From contig NZ_BMYZ01000001.1 of assembly GCF_014652535.1 (NCBI RefSeq), forward strand, positions 1,612,001 through 1,676,000: 64,000 nucleotides of DNA. The letters are read 5' to 3'. Position numbers and translations under genes: made by a program. Origin of the DNA: Cellvibrio zantedeschiae (GTDB lineage Bacteria; Pseudomonadota; Gammaproteobacteria; Pseudomonadales; Cellvibrionaceae). Of the stretch, positions 50,600 to 59,738 are shown piece by piece; position 1 is the stretch's first letter; each line of letters starts with the position of its first letter. The notes beneath the pieces are model-generated. The model was not told the DNA's origin. It made no database searches and was given only the letters and a program-made list of their open reading frames with translations.

Positions 50600-51176
50600 C
50601 TAGATTGATATCAGCTTCACTTTTGGCCAGCGTTGTGCAAATTGTTTTTGGTGCACACGCTGGCGATAAACTTCTGGACTAACACGAGTTGGATTGTATT
50701 GCACACGGCAAGCGAAAAGATCCTGTAAACCGTGTGGTGCAATGACCGCGAGAGATCCATCGGGCTGCAAATTTACCCCTACACAAGTAGCAAATTCTGG
50801 CCAGCTTGCAATGCCCCCTTCAAGCGAAAGAAATGGCTTTGCAAAACCTGAATTTTGCTTAAGCCATACATGAACTGCTGCCTGATTTACTAGCTCCCAT
50901 TTGATTGGGATTAATCTGACTCAATTTTTGTTGTAGCTCTTTTTCTCTTTCGGCAGATAAATTTTCGGAATCAAAATAAACAACATCGAGATACGGTAAT
51001 TCTGAGGGCTTTGTGTATCCATGTAAGTAATCCCAAACCAGATTGCGGACAGCTCCAGCACCAATACACCACGATTCCAAGCCTAATTGCTCAGCTGCCG
51101 ACAATGCTTGCATAAACCAATCAGATGATTGGGCTATGTCGATAAGCTGTTTTTGTAGCTCGCGCTCTGAATACAC
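50600..51176 (-). pseudogene. Nucleotidyltransferase-family (DUF925-like) gene with a +1 frameshift
   Basis: Read from 51176 the frame encodes about 91 recognisable residues (WCIGAGAVRNLVWDYLHGY and LPYLDVVYFD), then runs out of register near 50900 and stops at 50859. In the next frame, from TGG at 50899 to TAG at 50600, the family continues intact: WELVNQAAVHVW, then GGIASWPEFATCVGV, then APHGLQDLFACRV, ending in QRWPKVKLI. The join fits a single extra A in the AAA at 50900-50902 (expected N-Q-W-E). The joined length, about 190 residues, is normal for the family. It lies 5 bases downstream of prmB. Either a recent natural frameshift or a sequencing error; no stop codons have accumulated. Confidence 0.85.
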
Positions 51177-51181
51177 GAAAC

Positions 51182-52084
51182 TTAAAACGCCGATTGCAAA
51201 TCTTGTTTGCGCAACATAAAAACACCGTGCCCGCCTCGTTCAAATTCAATCCATGTGAAAGGTAATTCAGGGAAAGCAGCTTCTAATGCAACCCAGGAAT
51301 TTCCGACTTCTACAATCAACACACCCTCATCCGTTAAATAATTAGCGGCTTCTTTTAATAGTCGACGAGTGAAATCTAATCCGTCATCTCCAGAGCCCAA
51401 ACCAACTTCGGGTTCCGCGTGATATTCCGCAGGCATGCTTGCCAAATCCTCAGCATTAACATAGGGAGGATTTGACACGATTAAATCAAATTTTTGCCCC
51501 GCAAGATTGGCAAACAAATCTGATTGCATTGCAAAAACCCGATCTTCCAAATCGTGTTGTTGAATATTTTCTTCGGCAACTGCGAGCGCATCAAATGAAA
51601 TATCGCTCAATTGAACTTCCGCTTCAGGAAACGCGTAAGCGCAAGCAATACCTATACAACCGCTACCCGTACACAAATCCAGAATTTGCGCGGGTTCGCT
51701 AGTTAACCAGGGCGAGAATTGCTTCTGGATTAATTCGCCAATTGGCGAGCGTGGCACCAACACGCGCTCATCAACTATAAAAGGCAGGCCCGCAAACCAT
51801 GCTTGCCCTGTTATGTAGGCCGCAGGAATACGCTCCTCAATACGACGCAATAAATTTTCTAACACTCGTTCGCGCTCAACACGCGTGAGCCGTGAACTCA
51901 GCCATTCGTTCGACAAAGGTGGAGTAAGATGAACCGCATGCAATACCAGCTGTTCAGCTTCATCCCAGGCATTGTCTGTACCGTGACCAAAATAGAGTTT
52001 TGCTGCAGTAAACTCGCTAGCCCCCCAACGAATGAAATCGCGCAAGGTTAATAATTCATCGCATAGATCAAGGGTGCTTGCCAT
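51182..52084 (-). CDS. prmB: Ribosomal protein L3 N5-glutamine methyltransferase
   Basis: A 300-residue class I methyltransferase that methylates a glutamine of ribosomal protein L3. The helical N-terminal domain precedes the SAM-binding [14 protein letters not shown] near residues 134-147 and the glutamine-binding SNPPYVN near 190-196. It is distinguished from PrmC by its length and the [11 protein letters not shown] stretch. It lies just upstream of the frameshifted nucleotidyltransferase gene, with 5 bases between them, and is divergent from folE. Confidence 0.93.
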   Translation of the reverse strand: MASTLDLCDELLTLRDFIRWGASEFTAAKLYFGHGTDNAWDEAEQLVLHAVHLTPPLSNEWLSSRLTRVERERVLENLLRRIEERIPAAYITGQAWFAGLPFIVDERVLVPRSPIGELIQKQFSPWLTSEPAQILDLCTGSGCIGIACAYAFPEAEVQLSDISFDALAVAEENIQQHDLEDRVFAMQSDLFANLAGQKFDLIVSNPPYVNAEDLASMPAEYHAEPEVGLGSGDDGLDFTRRLLKEAANYLTDEGVLIVEVGNSWVALEAAFPELPFTWIEFERGGHGVFMLRKQDLQSAF

Positions 52085-52260
52085 AATTAACTCACTAAAT
52101 CAAAACTGGTTAGGAAATTGACCCCATTCTACCCAAACAGAACTGCAGATATAAAAGAATCTTAAATCAGATTCGTTTTGACGCGCTTTACAGGGTAAAA
52201 TGCTGTCCTATTCAACCTCCACATAGTAGATGTGGGGCTTTATTGCACAGCGAGGCGTCT

Positions 52261-52800
52261 ATGAAAGAACATTTTGCGAACATTATTACCAGCATTGGGG
52301 AAGATCTAAACCGCCCCGGTTTGCAAGATACGCCCGCGCGTGCCGCCAAGGCTTTCCAATTTTTAACCCGTGGCTACCACCAAACACTGGATGAAGTTGT
52401 TAACGGTGCTTTATTTCCTTCCGATTCGAATGAAATGATTTTGGTTAAGGATATTGAGCTTTACTCCATGTGTGAACATCACTTATTGCCGTTTATCGGC
52501 AAAGCGCATGTTGCTTACATTCCAACAGGAAAAGTACTTGGGCTATCCAAAGTTGCACGCATTGTTGATATGTACGCCCGCCGTTTACAAATTCAAGAAC
52601 AACTGACTACGCAAATTGCAGAATCGATTTTAAAAATCACTGGCGCAAGCGGTGTTGGCGTTATCATCGAAGCTAAACACATGTGTATGATGATGCGCGG
52701 TGTTGAAAAACAAAACTCGCTGATGAAAACCTCTGCTATGCTCGGCGGCTTCCGCAGCAGCCAAGCGACACGCATGGAGTTTTTGTCGCTGGTTAATTAA
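52261..52800 (+). CDS. folE: GTP cyclohydrolase I
   Basis: A 179-residue enzyme that converts GTP to dihydroneopterin triphosphate, the first step of folate synthesis. The zinc ligands Cys71, His74 and Cys142 are present in MCEHHLLPF and HMCMMMRGV. The start is the ATG at 52261, with GAGG six bases upstream; a frame open to a TTG at 52243 is not needed. With pabB and folD it forms a folate set spread over the window. Confidence 0.95.
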   Translation: MKEHFANIITSIGEDLNRPGLQDTPARAAKAFQFLTRGYHQTLDEVVNGALFPSDSNEMILVKDIELYSMCEHHLLPFIGKAHVAYIPTGKVLGLSKVARIVDMYARRLQIQEQLTTQIAESILKITGASGVGVIIEAKHMCMMMRGVEKQNSLMKTSAMLGGFRSSQATRMEFLSLVN

Positions 52801-52813
52801 TTCGAGATTAATC

Positions 52814-52849
52814 CAAAAAAAACGGACATTAAAGTGTCCGTTTTTTATT
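52814..52849. terminator. Bidirectional intrinsic terminator
   Basis: An A-run plus CGGACA pairs with TGTCCG and a T-run. It lies between the convergent folE and DUF4892 genes. Confidence 0.88.
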
Positions 52850-52871
52850 TGTGCTTTATAAAACACAAAAT

Positions 52872-53777
52872 TTAATTTTCACCCACTTTTACTATCTCCA
52901 CCCGCGCACTTCTGTCTCCCCTACCCGCTGGAGCCAAACTACCAACACCGAATGTTTGCAGTCGCTTGGCATCTACCCCAGCTGCTACCAAAGCGCTTTT
53001 AATTTGCTCCGCATTCTTTTTGGATTCACTTTGTTGTTGCGCAATTGGGACGAGTGAATAGTCGTGCCCCACAAGTGCAAGGTTTAATTTGGGCTCTAAG
53101 CCAAGCAAAGCAACAAGTGCTTGAATGTGCGCCTGCTTTATTTGCAGATGCGCGCTACCTTGGGCATCTTTGCTTACAAAATCAGGAAACACAAAATAAC
53201 CATTGGTATTTAATAGCTTGTTTAATGTTTCGGGGCTGGAGGCAACACCAAATTCGCTGATTTTACTTAAATGCAATACTTCCAGCTGCACATAAGCGCG
53301 TTTATTACCGCGCATGACGGCATAGATAACAACATAAAAAGGCTTTTCATCTGCATTAGTAATTTCGTAAGCACCATATAGCTGATGTTGATCCATACCG
53401 TACAGCTGAATAATTTTAAAATGGTTGTTTGCCCAGCTGTTGCTCGTACCGCAATCGCGCGCCTTACAATGAAATAACTCACGCAAATTATATTTGTCGA
53501 TTTGATCCTTAAAAAACGCAAACCCCATTTCAGCATTATGATCTGCAGGCAACTCAAAAGTAGTTCGCTCCAAACTTCCACTCAAACGTTGGGAACGATC
53601 CACTAACCAGCTGCTATCGACTTTCTTATAGGCGCTTAAAGCCAACAAAAAATTACCTTCCTGGCCAGCGCTGTGAAAAACTTCGCGCGCATTCGGATAA
53701 GCCTGCAACTTCAATTCAGCAGCATAAAGCGGCAAAGACAGAAGAAGGATAAACACAATCGAAATTATTTTTTTCAT
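52872..53777 (-). CDS. Exported DUF4892 / OmpA-like protein
   Basis: A 301-residue protein with a signal peptide (cut near LYAAE, residue 20). The N-terminal 200 residues resemble DUF4892. The C-terminal 110 residues have the OmpA-like peptidoglycan-binding pattern, including LVGHDYS, NAEQIKSALVAAGVDAKRL, GVGSLAP and a final RSARVEIV. The function is unknown; an envelope role is likely. It starts directly at the stop of the upstream hydrolase gene and is the last gene of the gpsA operon. Confidence 0.78.
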   Translation of the reverse strand: MKKIISIVFILLLSLPLYAAELKLQAYPNAREVFHSAGQEGNFLLALSAYKKVDSSWLVDRSQRLSGSLERTTFELPADHNAEMGFAFFKDQIDKYNLRELFHCKARDCGTSNSWANNHFKIIQLYGMDQHQLYGAYEITNADEKPFYVVIYAVMRGNKRAYVQLEVLHLSKISEFGVASSPETLNKLLNTNGYFVFPDFVSKDAQGSAHLQIKQAHIQALVALLGLEPKLNLALVGHDYSLVPIAQQQSESKKNAEQIKSALVAAGVDAKRLQTFGVGSLAPAGRGDRSARVEIVKVGEN

Positions 53778-54635
53778 TTAATCTCTTTTGTCAAAAAATG
53801 AATTAAGTACCGCTGCAACCTTAGTTACTTCTTTTTCCATATGTAGATGATGACCACCCGGCAGGCGAGTCACAAAAACCTGTGGATAAGCGTCGACAGA
53901 TTCACTATATTTTGGAAACAATTTTGGCATGCCTTCGTCCGCTAATACCAAGGCAATCGGACAAGTAGCACGCGCAACAAATGCCGCCATTTGCTCCGGT
54001 AATAATTTTACTGCTGAAGGAGCCAAAAGGCGTTGATCCGTGCTCCAATGATAACCTTTTTCAACCTTTTTCAAGCCGCGCTCGGTCAAAGCTTTGGCTG
54101 CAGCATAACTTAACGGAAACATACCTCTCTCACGTGCTTTTATTGCAGTAACCACATCGGGATAAAGAGACAAGGCCTTAACAGACTGGGCTTTAATTCC
54201 CTGTATTGATCGCGCTAATTGCACGGGAGTATCTTCACTGCGTGTTGGCTCTGGCAATAAACCTTCAATTAAACCCAAACGCGAAATTCGCTCTGGAAAT
54301 GTTCCTGCACATAAGGTCGCGATAATTGCGCCGCGAGAATGTCCAAGTAGACCAAACTCTTTCCAACCTAGCTGATCTGCTATTGCAAATATTTCGGCAA
54401 CGTCTTCCCATATGTTGTAAGGAAACGAACCCAGGCGATGGCTCGTTTGGCCGTGCCCTGCCATATCAAGCGCAACAATATAAACATTGTTTAACAGTGG
54501 GGCTAAAGCAAAAAAACTGGCGGAATTATCGAGCCAACCATGCAGAGCTAAAATTGGATAATGCTCAGGATTACCCCAAGCTTGCGCAGCAAATTGCAAC
54601 CCGTCGACATTAAATGTGAGCTCTTGCGCTTGCAT
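53778..54635 (-). CDS. Alpha/beta hydrolase
   Basis: A 285-residue cytoplasmic hydrolase of the proline-iminopeptidase/esterase type. HGWLDNSASF gives the oxyanion region, GHSRGA (near residues 98-103) the nucleophile elbow, and a C-terminal GGHHLHME the catalytic histidine. The substrate is unknown. It lies three bases after the sixA remnant and directly before the DUF4892 gene, inside the gpsA operon. Confidence 0.85.
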   Translation of the reverse strand: MQAQELTFNVDGLQFAAQAWGNPEHYPILALHGWLDNSASFFALAPLLNNVYIVALDMAGHGQTSHRLGSFPYNIWEDVAEIFAIADQLGWKEFGLLGHSRGAIIATLCAGTFPERISRLGLIEGLLPEPTRSEDTPVQLARSIQGIKAQSVKALSLYPDVVTAIKARERGMFPLSYAAAKALTERGLKKVEKGYHWSTDQRLLAPSAVKLLPEQMAAFVARATCPIALVLADEGMPKLFPKYSESVDAYPQVFVTRLPGGHHLHMEKEVTKVAAVLNSFFDKRD

Positions 54636-54638
54636 AAT

Positions 54639-55053
54639 TCATCCCAATACATGCCTTAACCAACGCAATTCGCCGCAAGCACTAGCCGCAACATCACATT
54701 CGATTAACGCCATAGAACTGGTATTCATTGGATGAGCGCCACTTGGACTACCGCAAAAGAGATCGATAAAATCACCCACAAAAGGTTGATGACTGGCCAG
54801 GAGCACTGCGTTTAAATTTGCCGTTTGAAGTGAATCAAATAAACCGGCAGGATCGCTATCTGGCGTAATTAAATCTGTTGTTTTAATGGATAGGTTAATA
54901 CCTTGCGCAGCTAAAATATCTCGAACGATTTGCGCGGTTTGCTGAGCGCGCACCAAAGGGCTTGCCCAAATTTCTTCAACATGGCTGATTTCGCGCTTCG
55001 TCTGTTGTTATTTGGTTTTCAGCCTGACCATGGCGCAAAACAAAAACTTGCAT
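54639..55053 (-). pseudogene. sixA: sixA, phosphohistidine phosphatase, disrupted by deletion
   Basis: The start (ATG at 55053 with GAGG upstream) gives 20 good residues of SixA including MQVFVLRHG with the catalytic His8, then ITTDEA, after which the frame hits a stop within six codons. A different frame resumes with EISHVEEIWASPLVRAQQTA and continues to the normal end (SHQPFVGDF holds the second histidine). About 20 residues that normally connect these parts are missing. The simplest cause is an internal deletion that is not a multiple of three, close to the GCGCG at 54993-54997. Any product must be non-functional unless translation restarts inside. SixA dephosphorylates histidine-phosphotransfer proteins such as ArcB or PTS-Ntr components. 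Confidence 0.8.
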
Positions 55054-55099
55054 ATCACTACCTCAAATATGCCTCAGCATCTGATGTCAAAAACTGAAT

Positions 55100-55402
55100 T
55101 TAATCGTCAACTTCAGTAAATTTATCCGGCTCTGGCCAGTCAGAAAAAGGAAAAGGTTTTTCTTCGCTGGCGTAAGTTAAAAATTTTAACGTATCGAAAA
55201 TATAAATAGATAAGCTGTGACCAAATCGACGTAAGTTAATATTATCCACACCGGTTATCAGCGAGAAAATAAATTGGGCGATTACTAATATCCACATCAC
55301 AATGCTGGCAACTTGCAGAACCGCCGCAAAAATCAGCATAAAAATCAAGCGCAGCCAATGCTTGCTGGACGTCAGGTTAGATTTAATTTGTTCATTATTC
55401 AC
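55100..55402 (-). CDS. DUF4389 membrane protein
   Basis: A 100-residue protein with two close membrane helices at about residues 16-47 and a soluble C-terminus. This is the DUF4389 layout. The GTG at 55402 follows the gpsA stop by 3 bases, with GGGG upstream, so it is probably coupled to gpsA. DUF4389 genes often lie between gpsA and sixA in pseudomonads. The function is unknown. Confidence 0.75.
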   Translation of the reverse strand: MNNEQIKSNLTSSKHWLRLIFMLIFAAVLQVASIVMWILVIAQFIFSLITGVDNINLRRFGHSLSIYIFDTLKFLTYASEEKPFPFSDWPEPDKFTEVDD

Positions 55403-55405
55403 GAC

Positions 55406-56422
55406 TTAAACCCCTAGATAATCCACATCAGTATTTTGCTCGCCCATCATCAAACCACGTGCAACGTCTGCAATAGCTTTGTGTTCAAACAAAATTCCGT
55501 GCAAACCGGAAACCAACGGCATGTACACGCCAAGTTCGTCAGCTTTTTGCTTCACTTGCTTAAGCGTATTTACACCCTCTGCAACCTGTCCCAAACCTGC
55601 AACCACTTCATCCAGATTTTTACCTTGGCCCAGCGCAAAACCTACTCGGTAATTACGACTTAGATCAGATGTACAAGTCAGAATCAAATCCCCCACTCCG
55701 GCCAAACCTAAAAACGTCATTGGGTTAGCTCCCATGAGATGCGCAAAGCGCCCCATCTCTGCGAGACTTCTGGTCAACAACATAGCCTGCGTGTTTTGTC
55801 CGGCACCTAAAGCCGCTGCCATACCACAAATAATAGCGTAGATATTTTTTAGCGCACCACCCAACTCAACGCCGTAACGATCGTGGTTGGAGTAGACGCG
55901 GAAGGTCGCAGAACACAAGGTTTTTTGCACGCAATCAATGACACGCTCATCACTGCTTGCAATAACAGAGCCCGTCTGCTGCTTGCGCACGATTTCTTTT
56001 GCGAAGTTTGGGCCGCTCAAGACCCCAATTGGATGATCTGGCAACTCCTGCTCAAGAATTTGACTCATAAGTGTAAAGCCCTGGGGTTCTATGCCCTTGG
56101 CAGTACTAATCACTATGGCGTCTTTGCGAAGATAGGGACGTATAGCCTGTGTGACTGACCGAAAAGAATGGCTGGGGATGGACACAAAAATGAGGTCACT
56201 TTGACTAACGGCCATTTGCAAATCAGAGGTGATTTCAAGCGAGTCATCCAAATGGTAACCAGGAAGGTACTGAATGTTTTCGCGCGCGGTTTGACACGCG
56301 GCTGCATGCTCGGGAGAACGCATCCACAAGAAAGTTTTGTGATTATTGTGGGCGATGATATTAGCAATCGCTGTGCCGAAACTTCCCCCCCCCAACACAG
56401 TTACGGTCAAACTTATAGTCAT
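55406..56422 (-). CDS. gpsA: Glycerol-3-phosphate dehydrogenase (NAD(P)+)
   Basis: A 338-residue enzyme that makes sn-glycerol 3-phosphate for phospholipid synthesis. The nucleotide-binding loop GGGSFGTA is at residues 10-17. The catalytic-lysine region [13 protein letters not shown] and [14 protein letters not shown] are conserved. The start at 56422 has an AGG site upstream and places the loop at the usual distance; the frame extends about 42 residues to 56548 without support. It begins a minus-strand operon with DUF4389, sixA, the hydrolase and the DUF4892 gene. Confidence 0.95.
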   Translation of the reverse strand: MTISLTVTVLGGGSFGTAIANIIAHNNHKTFLWMRSPEHAAACQTARENIQYLPGYHLDDSLEITSDLQMAVSQSDLIFVSIPSHSFRSVTQAIRPYLRKDAIVISTAKGIEPQGFTLMSQILEQELPDHPIGVLSGPNFAKEIVRKQQTGSVIASSDERVIDCVQKTLCSATFRVYSNHDRYGVELGGALKNIYAIICGMAAALGAGQNTQAMLLTRSLAEMGRFAHLMGANPMTFLGLAGVGDLILTCTSDLSRNYRVGFALGQGKNLDEVVAGLGQVAEGVNTLKQVKQKADELGVYMPLVSGLHGILFEHKAIADVARGLMMGEQNTDVDYLGV

Positions 56423-56892
56423 AATGAAAACCTGAGCAAAAAATGAGAACAAATAACGTTTTATCAACAAGCAAAAAGTGAAAAAAAGTGATACCAAAAT
56501 AAAAATGTAACTTTTCTGCACAAATTCTTTCACAAAAAAATTGTCCACATTTTCTGTGGATAACTTAGTGGATAGTTTTTGGGAAACAGGTCCAAAGCCT
56601 TATAAAATCTGCCAGCACCTTAAATTGGTTATTTTTTAACCGCATCAATAATGTCTTTATTAATCAATTGGTTACAGAAATTTATAAGTGTTTTTTGAGC
56701 TTTTTTGCCGATTGTTTAACTATTTAGTACATCTGGTGATCAACGCGCATCAGATGTGCATAAAAAAGTTAGTGGTCATTAACCGTGAATCCTCGGTAGA
56801 AGCAAAACTTTTACAATGCAAGCAATATTAAACAAAATTTTATATCGAGATTTAAAGTTGTTTTTTGTACTTTATGTGCTGATTTTCGCACT
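56423..56892. other. 470-nt AT-rich spacer with DnaA-box-like sites
   Basis: No gene is visible. TGTGGATAA at 56555-56563 is a perfect DnaA box on the minus strand (TTATCCACA). TTGTCCACA at 56541-56549 is a one-mismatch box in the opposite orientation, 5 bases away. The rest is AT-rich. It must contain the gpsA promoter and the end of the flavin reductase transcript, but no consensus is clear. Confidence 0.5.
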
Positions 56893-57387
56893 CTATTTAG
56901 GTGTAAATTGGCCGTAACTTCCATTAGCATAAAGCAGTGGTGCGAATTCAACATCGCCCAACCGAACCTGCTGAATATGGGCAATCACGATCTGGTGTGA
57001 GCCGTAGCTGATAAACATATCTGTTTCACAAAAAAACACAGCTTGTGCATCAGCCAAATAAGGAGAAGCTTTTTCTTTATGCCAATTGCCCAAACTGAAT
57101 CTGTCTTTTCCAGGCTCCCGACCGGCACATAAGTTAGAAATATCCTCGTGTTCCTGACCAAGAATGTTGACGGAAAATTTGCTGCCCTGGGTTGAAAAAT
57201 ATTCTTGCTGGGAAACCAGCTTGTTTATACAAACCAACAAAGAGGCGGGATTATCAGAGACAGATGTCACAGATGAGGCAGTCATTGCGAATTTTTCGCT
57301 TCCAATACGTGCAGCTATCACACAGACACCTGAAGCCAACCGGCGCATTCCAAGCTTCATTGCCTCACTAACGGGTTTATCGTGCAT
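56893..57387 (-). CDS. Flavin reductase family protein
   Basis: A 164-residue FMN-binding split-barrel protein. The family stretch MTASSVTSVSDNPASLLVCINK with the following FSVNIL fits HpaC/RutF-type NAD(P)H:flavin reductases that supply reduced flavin to a partner monooxygenase. No partner is visible nearby. The start at 57387 has GAGGA seven bases upstream; the frame extends to 57450 without support. Confidence 0.82.
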   Translation of the reverse strand: MHDKPVSEAMKLGMRRLASGVCVIAARIGSEKFAMTASSVTSVSDNPASLLVCINKLVSQQEYFSTQGSKFSVNILGQEHEDISNLCAGREPGKDRFSLGNWHKEKASPYLADAQAVFFCETDMFISYGSHQIVIAHIQQVRLGDVEFAPLLYANGSYGQFTPK

Positions 57388-57538
57388 AACATTTCCTCTT
57401 ATTAGCCCCTTATTCTGACAGAGACTTACAACGAAACAAGTAAGAAACAATAAAAGTATTCTATGAGGTTACTAAGCGCCCAAGTTGCCTAGAAAATATC
57501 TAAACCCGCGAATAAATTGAATTTTTTATATTTTTTCG

Positions 57539-57578
57539 TTGACGAACTTGGGGGGCATAGATAATATGCGCACCACTT
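57539..57578 (+). promoter_or_regulatory. Strong tRNA promoter with GC-rich discriminator
   Basis: TTGACG at 57539-57544, a 17-base spacer, TAATAT at 57562-57567, then GCGCACC. The GC-rich discriminator after the -10 is the classic mark of stringently controlled stable-RNA promoters. The segment TATGCGCACCACTT at 57565-57578 is identical to that of the tRNA-Asn promoter. Confidence 0.75.
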
Positions 57579-57602
57579 GAAATGCAGTGCATCTTAAGTA
57601 TT

Positions 57603-57679
57603 CGGAGTGTAGCGCAGTCCGGTAGCGCGTCTGCTTTGGGAGCAGAATGTCGGGGGTTCGAATCCCTCCACTCCGACCA
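57603..57679 (+). tRNA. tRNA-Pro (UGG anticodon)
   Basis: A 77-base cloverleaf with encoded CCA, acceptor CGGAGTG/CACTCCG, and anticodon TGG in the loop TTTGGGA. The T-arm GGTTCGAATCC is intact. First of a three-tRNA cluster. Confidence 0.97.
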
Positions 57680-57710
57680 CTTTTTAGAACCCTAATATCA
57701 AGTCCAGTAC

Positions 57711-57787
57711 GCGCCCGTAGCTCAGCTGGATAGAGCATCCGCCTTCTAAGCGGATGGTCGCAGGTTCGAGCCCTGCCGGGCGTACCA
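57711..57787 (+). tRNA. tRNA-Arg (UCU anticodon)
   Basis: A 77-base cloverleaf with encoded CCA, acceptor GCGCCCG/CGGGCGT, anticodon TCT in CTTCTAA, and T-arm GGTTCGAGCC. 31 bases after tRNA-Pro and likely cotranscribed. Confidence 0.97.
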
Positions 57788-57828
57788 TTCAGGGTTATCA
57801 ACCCAACCTTCTCAAGTTTTACTTCTAC

Positions 57829-57905
57829 GGTGGCTGTAGCTCAGTTGGTAGAGCCCAGGATTGTGATTCCTGTTGTCGCGGGTTCGATCCCCGTCAGCCA
57901 CCCCA
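57829..57905 (+). tRNA. tRNA-His (GUG anticodon)
   Basis: A 77-base cloverleaf including the extra G at -1 diagnostic of tRNA-His, anticodon GTG in TTGTGAT, and encoded CCA. Last of the Pro-Arg-His cluster; no clear terminator follows. Confidence 0.97.
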
Positions 57906-58034
57906 TTTCCCCTGTTGTTATTAGTCGCCTCTATTTATCGCTTCATTCACTTTTAATGCTTGGATAGCACTCCTCGCTGTGTGAAAATGCGCGCATATTT
58001 TATTTTCATTTTTTAACCTTTTCTGGAGATATCT

Positions 58035-58895
58035 GTGTCTGCATTAGTATTGGACGGCAAAGCTCTTGCTGCAAAAACTGAACAAGAATTATCGCAACGT
58101 GTTTCTGCATTAAAAAGCGCAACCAATGGCCAAACACCGATTCTTGCCACCATTCTTGTGGGCGATGACCCAGCGTCAGCCACTTACGTAAAAATGAAAG
58201 GCAATGCCTGTTCACGTATTGGTATGGATTCACTGAAAGTAGAATTGCCATCCAGCACTACAACCGAACAATTGCTCGCGAAAATTCACGAATTAAATAA
58301 CAACCCAAATGTTCACGGCATTTTGCTGCAGCACCCTGTGCCAGAGCAAATTGACGAGCGTTTGTGTTTCGATGCAATCAGTGCCGCTAAAGATGTTGAT
58401 GGAGTAACCTGTTTAGGTTTCGGCCGCATGAGTATGGGCGAAGAAGCCTACGGTTGTGCAACACCAAAAGGCATTATGCGTTTGCTGGAAGCTTACAATA
58501 TTGAATTCTCTGGTAAGCACGCTGTTGTTGTAGGTCGCAGCCCTATTCTTGGCAAGCCAATGGCCATGATGCTATTGAATGCAAATTGCACTGTCACCAT
58601 TTGCCATTCGCGCACCAAAAACCTTCCCGATTTAATCAAGCAGGCGGACATTATTGTTGGCGCCGTTGGTAAACCAGAATTTATTAAAGCTGAATGGATT
58701 AAAGATGGCGCCGTTGTTGTTGATGCCGGTTATCATCCTGGCGGCGTAGGCGATATTGAGTTGGCACCGCTCGTAAATCGAGTTGCGGCTTATACTCCGG
58801 TTCCTGGTGGTGTAGGCCCTATGACCATTAACACTTTAATTTATCAAAGTGTTGATTCTGGTGAGAAAAAAATGAAAGCGGCAGCTAGCAAATAA
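58035..58895 (+). CDS. folD: Methylenetetrahydrofolate dehydrogenase/cyclohydrolase
   Basis: A 286-residue bifunctional enzyme that interconverts 5,10-methylene- and 10-formyl-tetrahydrofolate with NADP. The active-site Tyr51 and Lys55 are in SATYVKMK, the [14 protein letters not shown] nucleotide loop is near 161-174, and [11 protein letters not shown] is the C-terminal signature. The start is a GTG at 58035 with TGGAG eight bases upstream. Confidence 0.96.
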   Translation: MSALVLDGKALAAKTEQELSQRVSALKSATNGQTPILATILVGDDPASATYVKMKGNACSRIGMDSLKVELPSSTTTEQLLAKIHELNNNPNVHGILLQHPVPEQIDERLCFDAISAAKDVDGVTCLGFGRMSMGEEAYGCATPKGIMRLLEAYNIEFSGKHAVVVGRSPILGKPMAMMLLNANCTVTICHSRTKNLPDLIKQADIIVGAVGKPEFIKAEWIKDGAVVVDAGYHPGGVGDIELAPLVNRVAAYTPVPGGVGPMTINTLIYQSVDSGEKKMKAAASK

Positions 58896-58911
58896 TTTTT
58901 CACGTAAATTT

Positions 58912-58943
58912 AAACAGGCGCTTTTATAGCGCCTGTTTTTATT
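58912..58943 (+). terminator. Intrinsic terminator after folD
   Basis: AAACAGGCGCT at 58912-58922 pairs with AGCGCCTGTTT at 58928-58938, followed by a T-rich tract. Confidence 0.88.
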
Positions 58944-58958
58944 TTAGGCCTACAGCAA

Positions 58959-59738
58959 ATGATGAGTGAACAACTCGATATTATTTATCGCGATGAATAT
59001 CTGGTGGCGATTAACAAACCCAGTGGTTTGTTGGTGCATCGCAGCATGATTGATCGTCATGAAACTCGTTTCGCTATGCAAATGTTGCGTGACCAAATCG
59101 GACAACATGTTTTTCCGGTTCATCGTTTAGATAAACCCACATCCGGTGTTTTAGTGTTTGCATTAAATGCTGAAATGGCCGCATTGATGGGAAATATTTT
59201 CTCTGAACATTATTTGCAAAAAACCTATGTTGCTATTGTACGTGGTATAGCACCGGAACATTTGCTACTTGATTACCCTATTATTGAAGAGCTAGATAAA
59301 TATACTGATCAAAAAGCACGAACACCTGAGCCAAAACCAGCTATTACCGAGTTCTTCCGGCTTGCAGAAGTTAGCTTGCCTTATGCTATAGATAAGTATC
59401 CCGAAAGCCGTTACTCCCTGGTTAAATGTTTACCGCGAACTGGTCGAAAGCATCAAATACGCCGTCATTTAAAACACATTAGCCATCCTATTATTGGCGA
59501 TGCCAAACACGGCAAGGGCAACCACAATCGCTTTTTTCAAAAGACATTTAATGCGAATCGCTTATTGCTAGCGGCTACGGAACTCAGGTTTATTCACCCG
59601 ATCTATAACACTGACCTTAAACTGGTTGCTCCATTGGATAAAACCATGGCACAACTTATCCAGCGCTTTGCTTGGTATAATGCGTTACCAAGCGAATGGC
59701 TTGCCTCGCAAACACAGAGCAATCTTTATGCGCCTTGA
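58959..59738 (+). CDS. truC: tRNA pseudouridine(65) synthase
   Basis: A 259-residue RluA-family pseudouridine synthase. The catalytic Asp58 is in HRLDKPTSG, with RTGRKHQIRRHLKHISHPIIGD downstream as in TruC. It lacks an S4 domain, again like TruC. TruC modifies U65 of some tRNAs; tRNA-Asp and tRNA-Ile are the known targets in Escherichia. The start is probably the first or second ATG at 58959/58962. Its end overlaps the following pseudouridine synthase gene by 11 bases. Confidence 0.9.
   Translation: MMSEQLDIIYRDEYLVAINKPSGLLVHRSMIDRHETRFAMQMLRDQIGQHVFPVHRLDKPTSGVLVFALNAEMAALMGNIFSEHYLQKTYVAIVRGIAPEHLLLDYPIIEELDKYTDQKARTPEPKPAITEFFRLAEVSLPYAIDKYPESRYSLVKCLPRTGRKHQIRRHLKHISHPIIGDAKHGKGNHNRFFQKTFNANRLLLAATELRFIHPIYNTDLKLVAPLDKTMAQLIQRFAWYNALPSEWLASQTQSNLYAP

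Noticed and set aside
56541-56563. Possible replication origin from DnaA-box-like sites
   Set aside because: Only two boxes, no DUE-like repeats and none of the usual origin neighbours (dnaA, dnaN, gyrB, gidA, parAB). Kept only as a low-interest regulatory observation.
57526-57801. 91-codon open frame on the minus strand covering tRNA-Pro and tRNA-Arg
   Set aside because: It is the antisense of two tRNA genes; the peptide (GTPGRARTCDHPL and similar) is a well-known false ORF produced by tRNA clusters.
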